Source: Elgaria multicarinata webbii
Taxonomy: Eukaryota > Chordata > Lepidosauria > Squamata > Anguidae
Reading direction: 5' to 3'
Length of the DNA: 64,000 nt
NCBI RefSeq assembly: GCF_023053635.1
Contig: NC_086177.1
Span: 98,862,001 to 98,926,000 of the forward strand
In this document: one piece after another, positions 1 to 11,543 of the stretch
How positions within the stretch are numbered: position 1 is the first letter of the stretch
Layout of the letters: every line of letters begins with the position of its first letter
The notes under the pieces: model-generated
Seen by the model: the letters and a program-made list of their open reading frames with translations, nothing else
What the model was told of the DNA's origin: nothing
Databases searched by the model: none
Made by a program: the position numbers and the translations under genes

Positions 1-250
1 TGGTCAATGGCTGCAACATTCTGGAGCAGCTGAACATTTTCAAAGGTAGCTCAACGTAGAGTGTGTTGCAATCATCCAAATGGGATGCAGCTAAGGCATG
101 TGTCACCATGGCCAGATCAGACATCTCCAGGAGCAGGCACAACTGGCATGCTAGCCTCGGCTATGCAAATGCACTCATGGCCACTGCCGAAACCTGGGCA
201 TCCAGGTTCCAGGCTGAATCCAGGAGTACACCCAAACTGCAAACATGAGT
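1..250 (-). mobile_element. L2-clade LINE fragment (RT C-terminal region)
   Basis: The minus strand reads HALAASHLDDCNTLYVELPL, a decayed form of the HALITSHLDYCNALYVGLPL block in the LINE copy at 26763-27800. It runs off the left edge. Confidence 0.7.
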
Positions 251-1349
251 CATTGGTTCTAGTTTAGCTGGCATTTCAGGCACAGACACAAAACAATAGT
301 CCTCTCATAAAAGCAGGATCTGAAATCAGAACTTGGAGTAAGTTTGTAGGGCATTAGATATAAAAGCCCCTGGTTAGTGTTAAAACCATGGTTGGTGCAT
401 ATGCAATGCTCAACTGTGGTTAACATGAATGTTGGAAGAAGAAATTCCCTTCAGGGAGGGAAGGGAATATGCATTCCTGAGACTGGCTTTCAAGCTGCAA
501 ACCATGGTTTGCTGGGAGCCAGGATTGCATCTGCATCAGACCAGGGAGCAAGCTGGCCACGAACTATTGAGATCTGGCTACTTTAACTTTAATGAATCAA
601 AGAAAGTTCCACTACACTGATTTTTAAGTTGGTCCTTTAAACATTTTGGGAAATGCAGCTTTCTGGGCATTACTACTGTAGAACAACAACGAATCCTCCC
701 TAAAATATTAAAGCACTTCAGGAAATGAAGCCCAAATAATGTCAAGGACTGAAGAGAAAAGAAGAAAGCTTGATTTTGCATTGTAGAGCAGCAGAAGTGA
801 TGGACTGCATGAAGGCATTGCTATGAAGTCTGCTTAAGCTGGCTGCGTAAATTCACTCACTTGAGCTACTACTGCAAAGGAAGACAATAGAGGCAATTGA
901 GAATTGCACAAATTATTTAGCAATACCCAGAGCTGGAAAGGCAAGAAATGTGAACATTTCAAAACTTGTATGAATTTAAACACTAGGCCACTGGCAAAAA
1001 TAAATAAATGTTTTTTAAAAAATAATAATCTGAATTGTTCTTATCTGAATCTGTAGCTGCACTTTAATCTCCAGCTTGTAAAACAATTTCAAATCCAAAG
1101 TCCTAAACAGGGAGGATGCCATTTACCAGGGCTCTGTGAGTTCTTTCCCCATCTCAGTTTCTAAGAGCCTGGATTGGGCCACTAACTTCCAATCTGTACA
1201 GAGGGGAGCATGTAGAACAGGAGCCAGGAACGGCTTTCATCTTGGAGAAGGTCTTGGGAGATGCATTCCAGTGGTAGGTGGGGCTGAAGGCAAAAGGGGC
1301 GGGGCAAGAAAGTCAAAGAAGCTCTTACTGTCAATAACTAAGCCTTAGG
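251..1349. other. No gene recognised
   Basis: Unique-looking sequence with only short, unsupported frames on both strands. Confidence 0.5.
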
Positions 1350-1497
1350 CATTGAGGGACCATACCTCAGTGTGACAGAGCACATGCTTTGCATGCAGAA
1401 GGTTCCCCGTTCGATCCTCGGCTTCTCCAAGTAGGGTGAGTAAAAGAATCCCTGCCAGTCAATGGTCTGACTTAGTATCAGGCAGCTTCCTATGTTT
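1350..1497 (+). repeat. tRNA-derived SINE
   Basis: Begins with GAGGGACCATACCTCAGTG, has a Pol III B-box-like GTTCGATCC, and ends with GGTCTGACTTAGTATCAGGC and AGCTTCCTATGTT. The same family recurs at 7178, 8410, 11047, 11318, 14740 and 29470. Confidence 0.8.
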
Positions 1498-1966
1498 CAT
1501 GGACTCATAGAATTGATGAGTTGGAAGGGACCACAAAGATCATCTAGTCAAACCCTCTGCAATGTGCAGGAAAACCAATTAAACTATCCATGAAAGGTGG
1601 CAGTCCAGCCTCTTCTTAAAAACTTCCAGAGATGGAGAATCCATGACCTCCGTAGGTAACTGTTCCACTGTTGTACAGATCTTACCATCAGGAAGTTTTT
1701 CCTTATACTTAACCAGAATCGAGGTTGCTGAAACTTATACCCATTATTTTGGGTCCTAATTTCTGTGGCCATAGAAAACAGTTCTTGGCCATCTTCCCTG
1801 TGGCATCCTTTTATGTACCTGAACACTGCTATCATGTCTCCCCTCAGTCTTCTTTCCTCCAGACTGAACATCCCAAGTTCCTTCAGCCTGTCCTCCCAGA
1901 GCATCTCTTCAAGTCCCTGTATCATTTTTGCTGCCCTCCTCTGAACCATTTCAACCTTTCAGAATA
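1498..1966 (-). mobile_element. CR1 LINE 3' end
   Basis: The minus strand reads a typical CR1 3' region: GGCAGCAAAAATGATACAGG, GGGAGACATGATAGC, then a tail near the ATTCTATGA-type terminus. A 121-codon frame survives but has no independent function. Confidence 0.85.
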
Positions 1967-2106
1967 GGGAGAAAAGGCACAAAAGCCAGGAAAACACCAA
2001 ACAGTGGCTGGGGAAAAGGAGGTGGGAAAGGGGGGCATCTGGGGATCGAGACCCCAGGCAGGTCGGATTTGGCCCACGGACCTGATGGTTCCCCACTCCT
2101 GATGTA
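1967..2106 (-). mobile_element. hAT-like DNA element fragment
   Basis: The minus strand starts AGGAGTGGGGAACCATCAGG then CCGTGGGCCAAATCC, a hAT-type terminus. The partner end was not found; the CR1 next to it may have inserted into it. Confidence 0.45.
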
Positions 2107-3017
2107 GAATTTGCAGTGCGGTTTTTGGGCAAAGCCACAGTCAGCAAGGCAGACCACCACTTATTTGGTGGTGGTCTTTTTCTTTTCTTTTTTGCATTGT
2201 GCTCCTTTAAGCACCACCCAGAGCAAGACGCTCTCATTTCCAATCAAGCATATATCGGCTTGATTGCACCGTTCACGGGATTACAGGCCCAGAGCAAGTT
2301 CAGCCACCTGAGCTACTTGCCGGGTCTTACATTACGTTCACTCCAGGAAGTTCCTTGGAGCCTTGCCCTGAAAACATTTGAGAGAATCGCCCCTTCTAAA
2401 TCAGTCCCATTTAACCCCGCTAATGATTCCATTCAGCCCCTTCCATCCCACCTTGGGCCAGGTGAGGAAGCATTAGACCATCACTTGATACCTGGCTGGC
2501 AATCTTCCATCAGGAAACGTGAGGCCCACCTGGAAACGGCCAGGTAAGAAGCTGTGATCCGCAGACTGCTTTTTGCTAGGCATTGATGCTTCTCCAGTAA
2601 GATACGATGACTCTCATTCCTCTTTCAACCTGGCAGGTACCCTTCCTGTGATAGGAGAGATATCAGCCAAGTTCCACGGCCTTTGAGGCTCCCTGGCCAA
2701 GCTGCCTGATGTGAGTTTGGAGGGAGAAATGAGAAGTACACATGATCAGGGAGTCTCTGACTCCCCCAGGATGAAAGATTTAGCCATCACCGTTCTAAAC
2801 AAAGCAAACTGTGTGGTCTTTTAGCTTTGCTCCTTTCATGAAAAAGGCCTGCTATGCAGAATTTTTAGGAGGCGGGGTGGGTGGGTAGAGGGGCTTTTTG
2901 TACAGAAAATTCTGTTCACTTAACAGTTTTCAGAAGAACTGCACGATCAAAGACAAGTTTTGGTATTGGCTGCATTAACTGTATCTAGTATTTAAATATG
3001 ATATACGCTGATTAGGT
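2107..3017. other. No gene recognised; possible distal ZHX1 3' UTR
   Basis: No repeat family or coding exon recognised. A 143-codon open frame on the plus strand (2116-2547) has no recognisable homology. Confidence 0.4.
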
Positions 3018-3695
3018 TTTAATATAAAAACATACTTCAGACCCAAACTCCCTGAACCCAGCTAGAGAGACACATTCAATATGACTTCTGTAAACCTAGC
3101 ACACAGGCTCCATATGTAACAAAGATATTCCTTTCCTCTACTGCCCTAAAAAAAAAAAACCTACCCTCAAGCAATCATCCCTCTGCTGCTTCTGTCCTTT
3201 GGCATCCTTTACCCCAATCCATCTCACTTCTCTCGGAATCTTTGCTTATGCTTGGAGGGAGGAAAACTGACATGCAGTTTTGCAATACGAACACTGTTAA
3301 GCACATGTTTGTTTTTCATTTTGCAGTTATGTTCCACCTGCAATAGGAGGAAAACAACGTTTTAAAAATGCATCTCCATCCTTAAAGGATTTTTGGAAAC
3401 AACATAAGGCCATTAAAGTCCCTTAAATAGTGTGCCCCTTTCAGCAGAGATGTGACGAAGAGCCAAATTTGGAGAGGCTTTGTAATTCCAAATCCTGGAT
3501 TTGCTTTTCCATCTCTGCTAAACAATGAACAAGTCTCTCTCCGTGTGTGTGTGTGTGTGTCTGATTGCAGCATGAGTTAGCAACTCATTTCTCCCTTCCA
3601 GGTGGAGCAATTCTAAGCAAGGTGGTCACTAGAATTGGAGGGCCATTTGGCACTGCACGGCAAGGTTTCGTTCCCACAACCCACAAACTTACACT
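3018..3695 (-). other. ZHX1: Probable ZHX1 3' UTR with candidate poly(A) signal
   Basis: Downstream of the ZHX1 stop there is no other gene. I found no AATAAA on the minus strand between 1 and 3695. The first usable variant is ATTAAA at 3023-3018. The UTR could extend further, toward the repeats below 2110. A GT microsatellite lies at 3543-3560. Confidence 0.3.
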
Positions 3696-6305
3696 TCAGT
3701 CTGATTTTGAGAGTTTACGCCTAACATGCCGAGGAGGTTCCCAATTGTCACTGTCGTCGGTTTCTTCTTCTTCCTCCTCTTCCTCCTCCTCCTCGTCATC
3801 GTCATCGCCATCCTGGTCATCCAGCAGCTCCTCCTCTTCCTCCTCCTCCTCAAACAACTCAAGGCCTTGCTCAGCTCTTCTTTGCCTATCTGCAAACCAC
3901 TCTCTGACCTGCTCATATCCCATGTGCGATTTGGCTACCAGCTCATCAAGGTCCTGTTCATTAAGAAATTTGTGTTTCAGATAATAATCCTTAAGGATGG
4001 CTTTTCCAGTTTTAAATTTGATGACTGGCGTTCTGTCCCAGTGTTTGATCCTTTTGTTGGCCCTTGGTCGCCCGCGAGGCCTCCCCCTTCCTCTCCCCTT
4101 TGGTCTTCCCCTCCCCCTCCTTCTGGAATAGCCTCGACCATTCACGCTATTCGCATTGGCCCCTTGATAATAGTAGTACCATTTCAAGCCACCGTTTTTC
4201 CAGGCGTAGCGAGTATCTCCAAACCAACTCACAATCTCTGGTCGAGGAAGTCCAGTTTCTTCTGCCAACTTGTCATATTCCTCTGCAGATGGCCACTGAG
4301 TTCGGACAAAAGACATTTTCAGCATATGCAACTGTTCCTGTGACTTTTTAGTCATCTTCCCCGCTTTCTGCACTCCGGTGCCTTCCCCCCCAGATGTGTC
4401 TGCAGCAGATGTTTCCTTCAAGCTCCCTGCATTACTTTCAGTCAATTCCTCACTTTCATCAGGTAGAACATTGGATCTCTTCTGTTCTGAAAACCAAGCA
4501 TCGATCTCTCGCCGGGTCAGCTTTGTTTCTGTCCGTATCCTGTTCAGTTCGTCATCCGTAAGGTCGGGATTGTTGTGGAAGCTATCTTGGAGGACTTGCA
4601 GTTGTTCAGCTGTCTTCTCTTTGAATTTCAGAGGGCTGATCTCAGAGGGGTTCGATGACTGTTTCTGCTGTGGCTGGACCAGTGTTGGGGGCTCGTTCGT
4701 TTCATCACTTGAGTCAATAATGATAGTGCAGGAATCGTTGAGATGATTGTAATGGTTGTGCTTTGAGTTCCTTTGGTTGTACCTGGTGTCACTGAACCAC
4801 TTTTTGATCTCCCCTTTAGTCAGGCCTGTTATTTTCATGAGTCTAATGATCTCTGAATCAAGAGGAAAGTGACTTTTAAGGTAGCTGATCTTTAACTCCG
4901 TCAGCTGTTCCTTCGTCTTCTTCGCACGGACTCCGACTGTGTCGCTGTTGGCTGCCGCTGCCACCACCTCCGATTTGGTCAACTGAGGGGCAGGGACAGC
5001 AGCTACTTGCTTGGTTTCGGTAACTGGTTGAGTCGCCTGGACATGTGCTTTCTGCAGCTGGGCTTGACTCGGGACTCCTGCCACCGTCAAAGCAATTGGG
5101 GCCGTCACAGGAAGCGTGCCAGTGCCTGCAACTTGTGTAAGAACCAGGCCCGGCTGGCCAACAATTTGGCACGTCTGTAGAATGGAAGGCAGGCCATTGC
5201 CAGCTGCTGAAATGTGTGCCGGAATGACCGTAATGGTCTGAGGAACGGTATGCACAGTGCCGTTGAACTGCTTTCTCCTCGCTTCTTCCACTTCTTCCGG
5301 TGTCCAGCTGACCCCGTGTTTCAGCCTCTGTGCAGAGAACCAAATTTTTATCTGTTCCTCAGTGTATTTAGCTTGCGTTGCTAGAAGTGTGATTTCCGAC
5401 ACAGTTGGGTAAGGAAACTTGTTGTAGGTGTTTAGCAAGAGAGGGTTGTTATCCAAAGCGGTGTTGTAGGTCGGAATGCTGTTTATAGGGATCAAGACTT
5501 TAGAAATTAAGCTGGAGTTCTGTGGAGATGCGATGGTAGTGATCACTTGGGCAGGCTGAATCACCGTTGTAGGGTTCACAACTGTGCTAATGGCTTCTGC
5601 AGTCAGCGTAGGACTTGTGTTGGAGTCCGAAACCACAGAGGCTGGTTTTTCTATGACTTCCTCACATTCCGAGTCACTTTCAGCATCTTTCTCTTCCCCA
5701 AGGCCATCCTCTGCTGCATTGTGAAAGACAGCTATTCGCTTTGCTTCATTCTTATTCTTCATCATTTTCATAATTGGGGTTTTACTAATTGAGATCCCTG
5801 ACAAGTGGCCATCAGAAGCATCTAGTTCTTCGGCTTTCTCCTCTTGCACAAAACTCCCGTCAAAAGTTAGATCGTTTACCGTTTGCTCAAAGATTGTCTG
5901 GTTGTTACGTTTCACCATGGTCAGCTTAAAATTCTCCTCTCCGGGGTGGTACTTTAAATTATGTTCTGAAAGGGCATCATACCTTTTGGTAACGAACTTG
6001 CATTCAAGACAGACATAGGAGGAACTTAATACAACATTGGGGTGCTCAGAGTCCACATGGAAAGTAAACATATTGAGATCTGGAGTCTGAAATGTGCAGT
6101 ATTTGCATTCATAACCGCCTTCCACTTTCTTATTTTGCTGATTGTCCGAGTCCACAAATTCTCGGGAGTCCTCGTCACTGGACACACTACCTGCTGGTGT
6201 AATTACAGGAGGCTCTTCGTCAACATCAGACACCAGATCCAGGTGTGGATACGGCTCACTTGCCAGGACCATGCAGGGCGTAGTGGATTTTCGCTTACTG
6301 GCCAT
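3696..6305 (-). CDS. ZHX1: Zinc fingers and homeoboxes protein 1 (complete, single coding exon)
   Basis: ZHX1 is a nuclear transcriptional repressor that dimerises with other ZHX proteins and binds NF-YA. The uninterrupted frame encodes about 869 residues (human about 873). Two C2H2 fingers come first: C67/C70...H83/H88 and C99/C102...H115/H120. Five homeodomains follow at roughly 284-346, 459-520, 559-618, 650-710 and 755-815, each with a WF core in helix 3 ([45 protein letters not shown]). A basic [11 protein letters not shown] linker at about 727-750 resembles AT-hooks, and the tail is strongly acidic. I chose the ATG at 6305 because [17 protein letters not shown] matches the family. An in-frame ATG 18 codons upstream (6359) gives an unconserved extension and probably lies in the 5' UTR. 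Having the whole CDS in one exon is normal for ZHX genes. Confidence 0.97.
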   Translation of the reverse strand: MASKRKSTTPCMVLASEPYPHLDLVSDVDEEPPVITPAGSVSSDEDSREFVDSDNQQNKKVEGGYECKYCTFQTPDLNMFTFHVDSEHPNVVLSSSYVCLECKFVTKRYDALSEHNLKYHPGEENFKLTMVKRNNQTIFEQTVNDLTFDGSFVQEEKAEELDASDGHLSGISISKTPIMKMMKNKNEAKRIAVFHNAAEDGLGEEKDAESDSECEEVIEKPASVVSDSNTSPTLTAEAISTVVNPTTVIQPAQVITTIASPQNSSLISKVLIPINSIPTYNTALDNNPLLLNTYNKFPYPTVSEITLLATQAKYTEEQIKIWFSAQRLKHGVSWTPEEVEEARRKQFNGTVHTVPQTITVIPAHISAAGNGLPSILQTCQIVGQPGLVLTQVAGTGTLPVTAPIALTVAGVPSQAQLQKAHVQATQPVTETKQVAAVPAPQLTKSEVVAAAANSDTVGVRAKKTKEQLTELKISYLKSHFPLDSEIIRLMKITGLTKGEIKKWFSDTRYNQRNSKHNHYNHLNDSCTIIIDSSDETNEPPTLVQPQQKQSSNPSEISPLKFKEKTAEQLQVLQDSFHNNPDLTDDELNRIRTETKLTRREIDAWFSEQKRSNVLPDESEELTESNAGSLKETSAADTSGGEGTGVQKAGKMTKKSQEQLHMLKMSFVRTQWPSAEEYDKLAEETGLPRPEIVSWFGDTRYAWKNGGLKWYYYYQGANANSVNGRGYSRRRGRGRPKGRGRGRPRGRPRANKRIKHWDRTPVIKFKTGKAILKDYYLKHKFLNEQDLDELVAKSHMGYEQVREWFADRQRRAEQGLELFEEEEEEEELLDDQDGDDDDEEEEEEEEEEETDDSDNWEPPRHVRRKLSKSD

Positions 6306-6533
6306 GTTGCTGCGGTGGAATGACAACAAACTGAACCGATGTGGATCCTGCCCCTTCAAGCTTTCCAGAGGCGTCTATGACTATAATGGCTTTTGGTGCT
6401 ACATCAATGCATGGTCACTTCTTAACATTTAACCCCTTAGCAGCATTTTCATAGTGCAACTACATAAGATAGCAACTTGCAGTCTGAAGGTTCAAAGAAT
6501 GAGCAGCAGCTTCTTGACATCTGCACCGGCCAC
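6306..6533 (-). other. ZHX1: ZHX1 5' UTR portion of the coding exon with candidate splice acceptor
   Basis: On the minus strand a long CT-repeat pyrimidine tract (6549-6569 as AG on the plus strand) is followed by TTCCTTAAG and then TGCAG. The second AG would start the exon at 6533. The assignment is inferred from splice-site layout only; no transcript evidence is available. Confidence 0.4.
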
Positions 6534-6696
6534 CTGCACTTAAGGAACAGAGAGAGAGAGAGAGAGAGAAAGAGATTTTTTTTTCAGGAGATTGTTTCCA
6601 TTGTATGAAGTCCAACATCTTTGCACCTCCTGATCATTTAAATCCAAGGGAGAATTGCAGTAACGCAAACTGTGTGGGGGGGTGGGGGTACTTCAT

Positions 6697-6835
6697 GGGC
6701 TGTATTCAACAGTGTCATCCCACAAATGACATCGCGCTAGTGGAAAGCAACTTTCGAACTACGCGGAAGGGGAGAATCCAACTGAACTTCCACTTGCGCA
6801 ACTGCGCACAGATCTTAGCTTTACAAAATGGTCTG
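6697..6835 (+). mobile_element. MITE fragment related to 8974-9218
   Basis: GGCTGTATTCAACAGTGTCAT, with the inner ACTTGCGCAACTGCGCA words, resembles the left part of the inverted-repeat element at 8974-9218. Confidence 0.5.
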
Positions 6836-7042
6836 CTAGCAACTGCGCAACGGGAAAAGGCAGCAGAGCCCTCCATAAGCCTCCTGTTATTACTGTTTTC
6901 TGGAGACTACAAGGACAATGGGCTTGCCAAGGACTGGGCAGGCCAACAGATAAGGTTGGTGGGCTGTTTTCCAGCAAAGTGGAGAAACCAATTGTGTAGG
7001 CCTGGATTAAAAGGTTGCACATCATCAACACCATATGATCAA

Positions 7043-7177
7043 GCAGCCTTCCCCAACCTGGTGTCCTCCAGATGTTCTAGACTACAATGTCCAGGATTTC
7101 TGGCCATTGGCCGTGCTGGCTGGGGCTGATGGGAGTTGAAGTCCACAACATCTGGAAGGCACCAGGTTGGGGAAGGC
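7043..7177. mobile_element. Fold-back hAT-like MITE (TTCCCCAACCTGG family)
   Basis: The left arm CAGCCTTCCCCAACCTGGTG is repeated inverted at the right end (CACCAGGTTGGGGAAGGCTG). The core has the family's ATGGGAGTTG..GTCCA motif. Confidence 0.8.
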
Positions 7178-7395
7178 TGTATTAGAGTAGAAGGAAACTG
7201 CCTCCAACAAGTTCAGACTATTTGTCCACCTAGCCTATTGTCTGTCCTATTCTTACTGGTAGCAGCTGGCCAATATCTCAGGCAGCAGCTTTTGCCCATC
7301 AACTATCTGATCATTTTTAATTGGAAATGCCAAGAATTAAACCTTGGACCTTCTGCACACAAAGCATGTGAGCTCTGGTCCCTCAATTCTCGTCA
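7178..7395 (-). repeat. tRNA-derived SINE
   Basis: The minus strand carries CATGCTTTGTGTGCAGAAGG, a degenerate B box, and the family 3' block ending GGAGGCAGTTTCCTTCTA. Follows the fold-back element directly. Confidence 0.75.
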
Positions 7396-7895
7396 CAAGC
7401 AGCCATTTCAGCCGGCTGTAACAGAGGGAGATGAGGGAAGAGGGGTCATTCCATGAGCCCTGCTGAAAGATGACTTCAAGTTTTTTTTCCTCTTCTCTCC
7501 TCAGCCCTTCTTTCTCATGTGTCACACCATTTTTAGATTGTAACCCGCTTGTTTCAGTAATAGTATGGAAGTTGTTCTGGTAGATTTTTCAGCTGAGAAA
7601 CAGGAGAAAAATACTTTAAATAAAGACAAAAGATGGTTGGGAAATGATTAGAAGACTTATTTGCGGACCCGACAATAAGTGGGCTTTCCTTACATCGTAA
7701 CAAATCCTGCTTAACAGACAATTTGGAAACTGGCAACACACACCTTCTATCAAATTCAGCTAAGAACTTATCTCTATGGCTGGTAAACAACCTTGGTTAT
7801 GTTTCATCAAGCACTTAAGGAGGAAGAAACCTAACAAAAGAAGCTATGTTTCCAATTACGTTTTACAACTTTCTTTCATAAGGAATAAGATATGA

Positions 7896-8205
7896 TATTA
7901 TTATTATTACAACGTTTTTATACTGCCCGATAGCCGAAGCGCTCCAGGCAGTGCCCCAAAACCATAAAAAATACAGTAAGTATATAATAAATTAAACATT
8001 AAAAGGTAAAAGTGCAATATAAAATCAGATAAATTACAGTCCGGGGAAAGCCTGTGTAAAGAGGTACGTTCTTAGGAAGTGTTTTAAAGCTATTACATTT
8101 TCCGTCTCCCAAACCACACGAGAGAGGGTTTTCCAGAGTGTGGGTACTGCTACGGGCCTTCAAAAAAACAGATCAACAGGTGACCTTAGAGAGGCCTGCT
8201 TCTCA
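7896..8205 (-). mobile_element. L2-clade LINE 3' fragment
   Basis: The minus strand ends in the shared tail (GCTATCGGGCAGTATAAAAA then TAAT repeats) preceded by remnants of the LINE C-terminal region (about 8100-8200). Confidence 0.7.
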
Positions 8206-8409
8206 GAGAACTATGGTCTTAAACTACAGAAACCTTTAAAAAAAAGCAGGGGGTGTCAAGCTGCCATGGTAAGCAAAGAAAAGCTACTTCATCTTCTTTT
8301 AAAATGAGCTTGAGTTGCTGTTAAATTTGGTTGTGGAGAGGACCCACCATTCTAGTCTGCCTGTTCTTTGCACATCACTACTTCTTCTTCTAGCTTTTAA
8401 GGCTAGGAC

Positions 8410-8545
8410 TAGATCTCGGTAGTGGTGCGCACACTCTGCATGCAGAATGTCCCGAAGTTCAACCCCCAGCAGCTCCAGTTAAAAAGGTCAGGTAGCAGGC
8501 AGTAGAAAAGCCCTTTCTTTGCCCAAAAGACATCCAAATTAAAAT
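8410..8545 (+). repeat. tRNA-derived SINE (decayed)
   Basis: Contains CTCTGCATGCAGAATGTCCC and AAGTTCAACCCCCAGC, a worn B-box region, then CAGCTCCAGTTAAAAAGGTC. Confidence 0.65.
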
Positions 8546-8973
8546 ACAGCTGCTTGATGCCCTGAATGGTGCCACCAAACCATGAAGGCTGCCTCAAATT
8601 TGCCCAGGATAGGACAACCTTTGGCTTCCATGGAAGAACATGCCTATTTTGTGAAAATTGTCGAAATAATCAATTGCTTTGAAGTAGCAATGTGATACCT
8701 CAGTTCGCTGTGAGCTCACAACCTCCACTTTGACCTCACTTTTAATCCTATGGACAGTCAGATAAAAGCAAGGTTACAGTGGAGAGCACTAAAAGATTAG
8801 TGAAGAATCTTGGGGTGAATGACCAAGCTTCTAATAGTAAGCACTGGAGACAGCGTAGCAGTGCATAATGCGTTGAAGAGAGGAACAGAGTGGTTACTTC
8901 CAAGTGACAAGGTCATTTTTGTTATTGGAACTGGAAATACCTTGGTAAAAAAGCACTGGTTGTAATGATAACC

Positions 8974-9218
8974 GGGCAGTACCTAACAGTGTCATTCTGC
9001 AAACTCAAATAGCGCTATTTGGAACTTTGCCGAATCTTTCTGTTGCGCAACCAGCTGCACAAGCACAATGTGCAACGGGTTGCACAACTGCAATGTGCAA
9101 ACACGCTTACCCAAACATTACTTTAGTTGGATTCTCCTCTTGCGCATAGCTTGGTACCTAGTTTCCACCAGGTGGAAATTCATTTGGGGTAGCGGAATTA
9201 CACAACTGGATACTGCTC
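8974..9218. mobile_element. MITE with terminal inverted repeats
   Basis: The left end GGGCAGTACCTAACAGTGTC pairs with the right end CACAACTGGATACTGCTCT read in reverse. The interior carries repeated TTGCGCAAC/TTGCACAAC words. Superfamily not determined. Confidence 0.6.
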
Positions 9219-9289
9219 TCTGACAGCCAAATTGTGTACATCTTGGTAAAAATGCAGTGATTACTAGGAGGCAGTACGGATTTGTAAAA

Positions 9290-9660
9290 AAATAAATTTT
9301 GCGAGACTAATCTTATCACTTTTAAAAATCAGCTGACCAGCTTAGTGGACTGAAGGAATGTTGAGGAAGTAATTTATCTTGATTTCAGCAAAGCATTTGA
9401 CAGCCACCCATGATATTTTGGTTAGAAATAGCCCATATATACTGCCAGATGGATTCAAGAGCTGTTTAGAAAACCGTACTCCATGATTACTCATCAATGG
9501 TTCCAGCTCAAACTAAAAAAGAGTTTTTAAGCGGGATGTTGCAGGGCTGAGTCCAAGGCCCAGTATTCAACACTTTTGTACATGAAGGGGTGTAGGGAAT
9601 CCTTATATATTCTGCAGATTATACTAAATGGGGGACAGCTCAAAGACAGGAATACAATAG
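9290..9660 (+). mobile_element. CR1 LINE reverse-transcriptase fragment
   Basis: Contains CTTGATTTCAGCAAAGCATT then TGACAGCCAC, the CR1 RT block (D.SKAFD), followed by ATCAATGGTTCC and GGCCCAGTATTCAAC. Heavily decayed and missing both ends. Confidence 0.75.
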
Positions 9661-9741
9661 AAGCCCTCTTCATATGTTACACTCCACACCATTACAATCA
9701 TGCGGAGTGGGCTGGGCCTAATAGATTTGCCCCCTTCATTG

Positions 9742-10090
9742 GGGTCATCTACACCAAGCAGGATATTCCACTATGAAAACAGCATGGAAGCGGTATATAA
9801 AAGGCAGGAGCCACACTACTGCTTTATAGTGATATTGAAGTGCACTGACAACTTTTGAGGCCCATTGACACATACCATCTACCACATTAATAGTGTTATA
9901 TCCTGCTTGGTGTAGATGTGTCATGGGCCCCAACACTTGTCAGTTCACTTCAGCACCACTATAAAGCAGTAGTGTAGATCCTGCAGTGCATTTCAATACC
10001 GCTATAAAGCAGCAGTGTGGCTCCTGCCTTTTATATACTGCTTTCATACCACTTTCATAGTGGAATATCCTGCTTGGTGTAGATGAGCCC
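9742..10090. mobile_element. Palindromic MITE with three copies of its terminus
   Basis: Ends are GGGTCATCTACACCAAGCAG and its inverse CTGCTTGGTGTAGATGAGCCC, flanked by ATTG (9738-9741 and 10091-10094). The arms pair over more than 100 bp (GCCTTTTATATAC, CACACTACTGCTTTATAG). A third terminus copy lies in the middle at 9888-9921. Confidence 0.75.
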
Positions 10091-11046
10091 ATTGTCTCCC
10101 TGATGGCCATGCTGCTGCCTACACTTGGAGCAGTGAAGAACCTCATGCAGGGGGACTTCAGCCTTGTGGCGAGTAAGAATTCATTACACAGGAATTTATC
10201 TGTTAATGAATGGTCTTATTTTTCTCAGGCTATCTATGCCATGAATGACCCATATAAGGCTGGCCTACACACGCAGCAGAAAGAGGGCAGAATGCTCTAC
10301 CTGTAAAAACAACAACACCCTTTGCAAGTAGAAAGCTAGTGTAGCAAAGGTTCTACCTGTGACTTTTGCCTATTGTGTTGGCTTTTAATTTTCAGGTAGT
10401 TTTTAACCTAGGGGAGCACCAAAAATTAATAAAAAGCCCTGCCCCATTGAAGTAGTGCAATCATTTCTGCCATGTCATTTTTCTCCATGTATGGGCCAAG
10501 ACAAATTATGTATAGGCAAGCTAGATAGGCAAAATAGAATGAATAAAATTGTGAGCTCATGACTTTGGTAGATTTGTTTGTGAGGATGAATTACCGGCTT
10601 TTAATATGCAGGCAGCCTTTTCTAAAAAAAATCCACATCACCAGATAGTGTACAGATAGCATAACCAAACTCCTAGTTGATTTCTACTTACGCAAAAGGC
10701 AATGTCTATTATTTTTATTCTGCAGCAGCCCATGTTGATGCCATTTACAGGTGTCAGTTCCACCAGCGGATGCTTTTGTAGTGCATATAAACAAGCTTTC
10801 ATGTTAAGCTTTGGAAGCAGGGGAAGGGAAGGAGAAAGAAGTGTTTCAGAATGAAAGAGAAACACAAAGTCTCTGCTTCCTTTGCATTCTGTGGTTATAT
10901 TGCTCAATCTCTCTAACAGAAGCAGCCTAGAGAAATTTCTTCAAACTTAAGAGATTTTTGGCTGCAACTCCAGAGCCAGGTCTGTGATTGGGCCAAGAAG
11001 AGAGATCTAGCCTTATGTCTCTAAAGGGAAACATATTTTGGAAACC

Positions 11047-11180
11047 ACAGAAGCTGCCTTGTACCAGTTCTAACTAATTTGTCCATCTAGCTCAGGGTTG
11101 GCTGACCAGCAGTGGCTCCCTGGCGTCTCAGGCCAAGGTCCTTCTCAGAAGCAGATACCTGAAATCTTTTAAAGTGAGGA
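11047..11180 (-). repeat. tRNA-derived SINE 3' part
   Basis: The minus strand ends with TAGATGGACAAATTAGTTAG then TACAAGGCAGCTTC, the family 3' block; the tRNA-like head is lost. Confidence 0.65.
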
Positions 11181-11317
11181 TGCCAGCCGTTGGCCACAGA
11201 AAACATGTGCTTTCCACCAACCTATGGCCCCGCTCTTTTTCCAAATCTCAGGTATTTGTTAACTCCTGTGCTGTGAAGCCAGCGTCACCCATTCTATCAA
11301 GAGTTCACACACTCGGA

Positions 11318-11495
11318 GGAGCAGGTGAGGCTGTAGAGGTGAAGCACGTGTTTTGTGCACAGAAGGTCCCAGGTTTGATGTTTGGTGTCTCCATTTGAGA
11401 AGATCTAAGGTGGCAGGGGATGTGAAAGATCTCTCCCAGAGACCTTGGAGAGCTGTTTTCCGTCGGAGTAGCCTGGAGAGACTAATATAAGATAG
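11318..11495 (+). repeat. tRNA-derived SINE
   Basis: GTGTTTTGTGCACAGAAGG, then GGTCCCAGGTTTGATG (worn B box), then CTCTCCCAGAGACCTTGGAG; matches the 1350 and 29470 copies. Confidence 0.7.
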
Positions 11496-11543
11496 CGTCT
11501 TACATTAGCCACTCATGCTCCAATCCCTAAATGGGGATGTCCC

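Noticed and set aside
1350-1450. Functional tRNA gene
   Set aside because: Only a SINE-embedded B box is present; no cloverleaf can be formed, and the same body recurs at several places.
1584-1949. 121-codon minus-strand frame as a protein gene
   Set aside because: It is the 3' region of a CR1 LINE; similar text recurs at 16030 and 49775.
2116-2547. 143-codon plus-strand frame as a gene
   Set aside because: No recognisable domain, no splice partner; partly overlaps a hAT-like end. Considered chance.
3543-3560. CRISPR-like or regulatory repeat
   Set aside because: Simple GT microsatellite, like those at 6549-6569 (AG), 18304-18321 (AC), 25998-26016 (AC) and 63190 (GT). No spacer structure.
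3726-4343. 205-codon plus-strand open frame opposite ZHX1
   Set aside because: It lies antisense to the ZHX1 acidic and Arg/Gly-rich tail; the open frame results from biased repeat codons. No homology or start context supports it.
3689-5343. Other overlapping frames inside ZHX1 (for example 4876-5343 minus and 4378-4746 plus)
   Set aside because: Alternative frames of a strongly conserved coding exon; no recognisable protein features.
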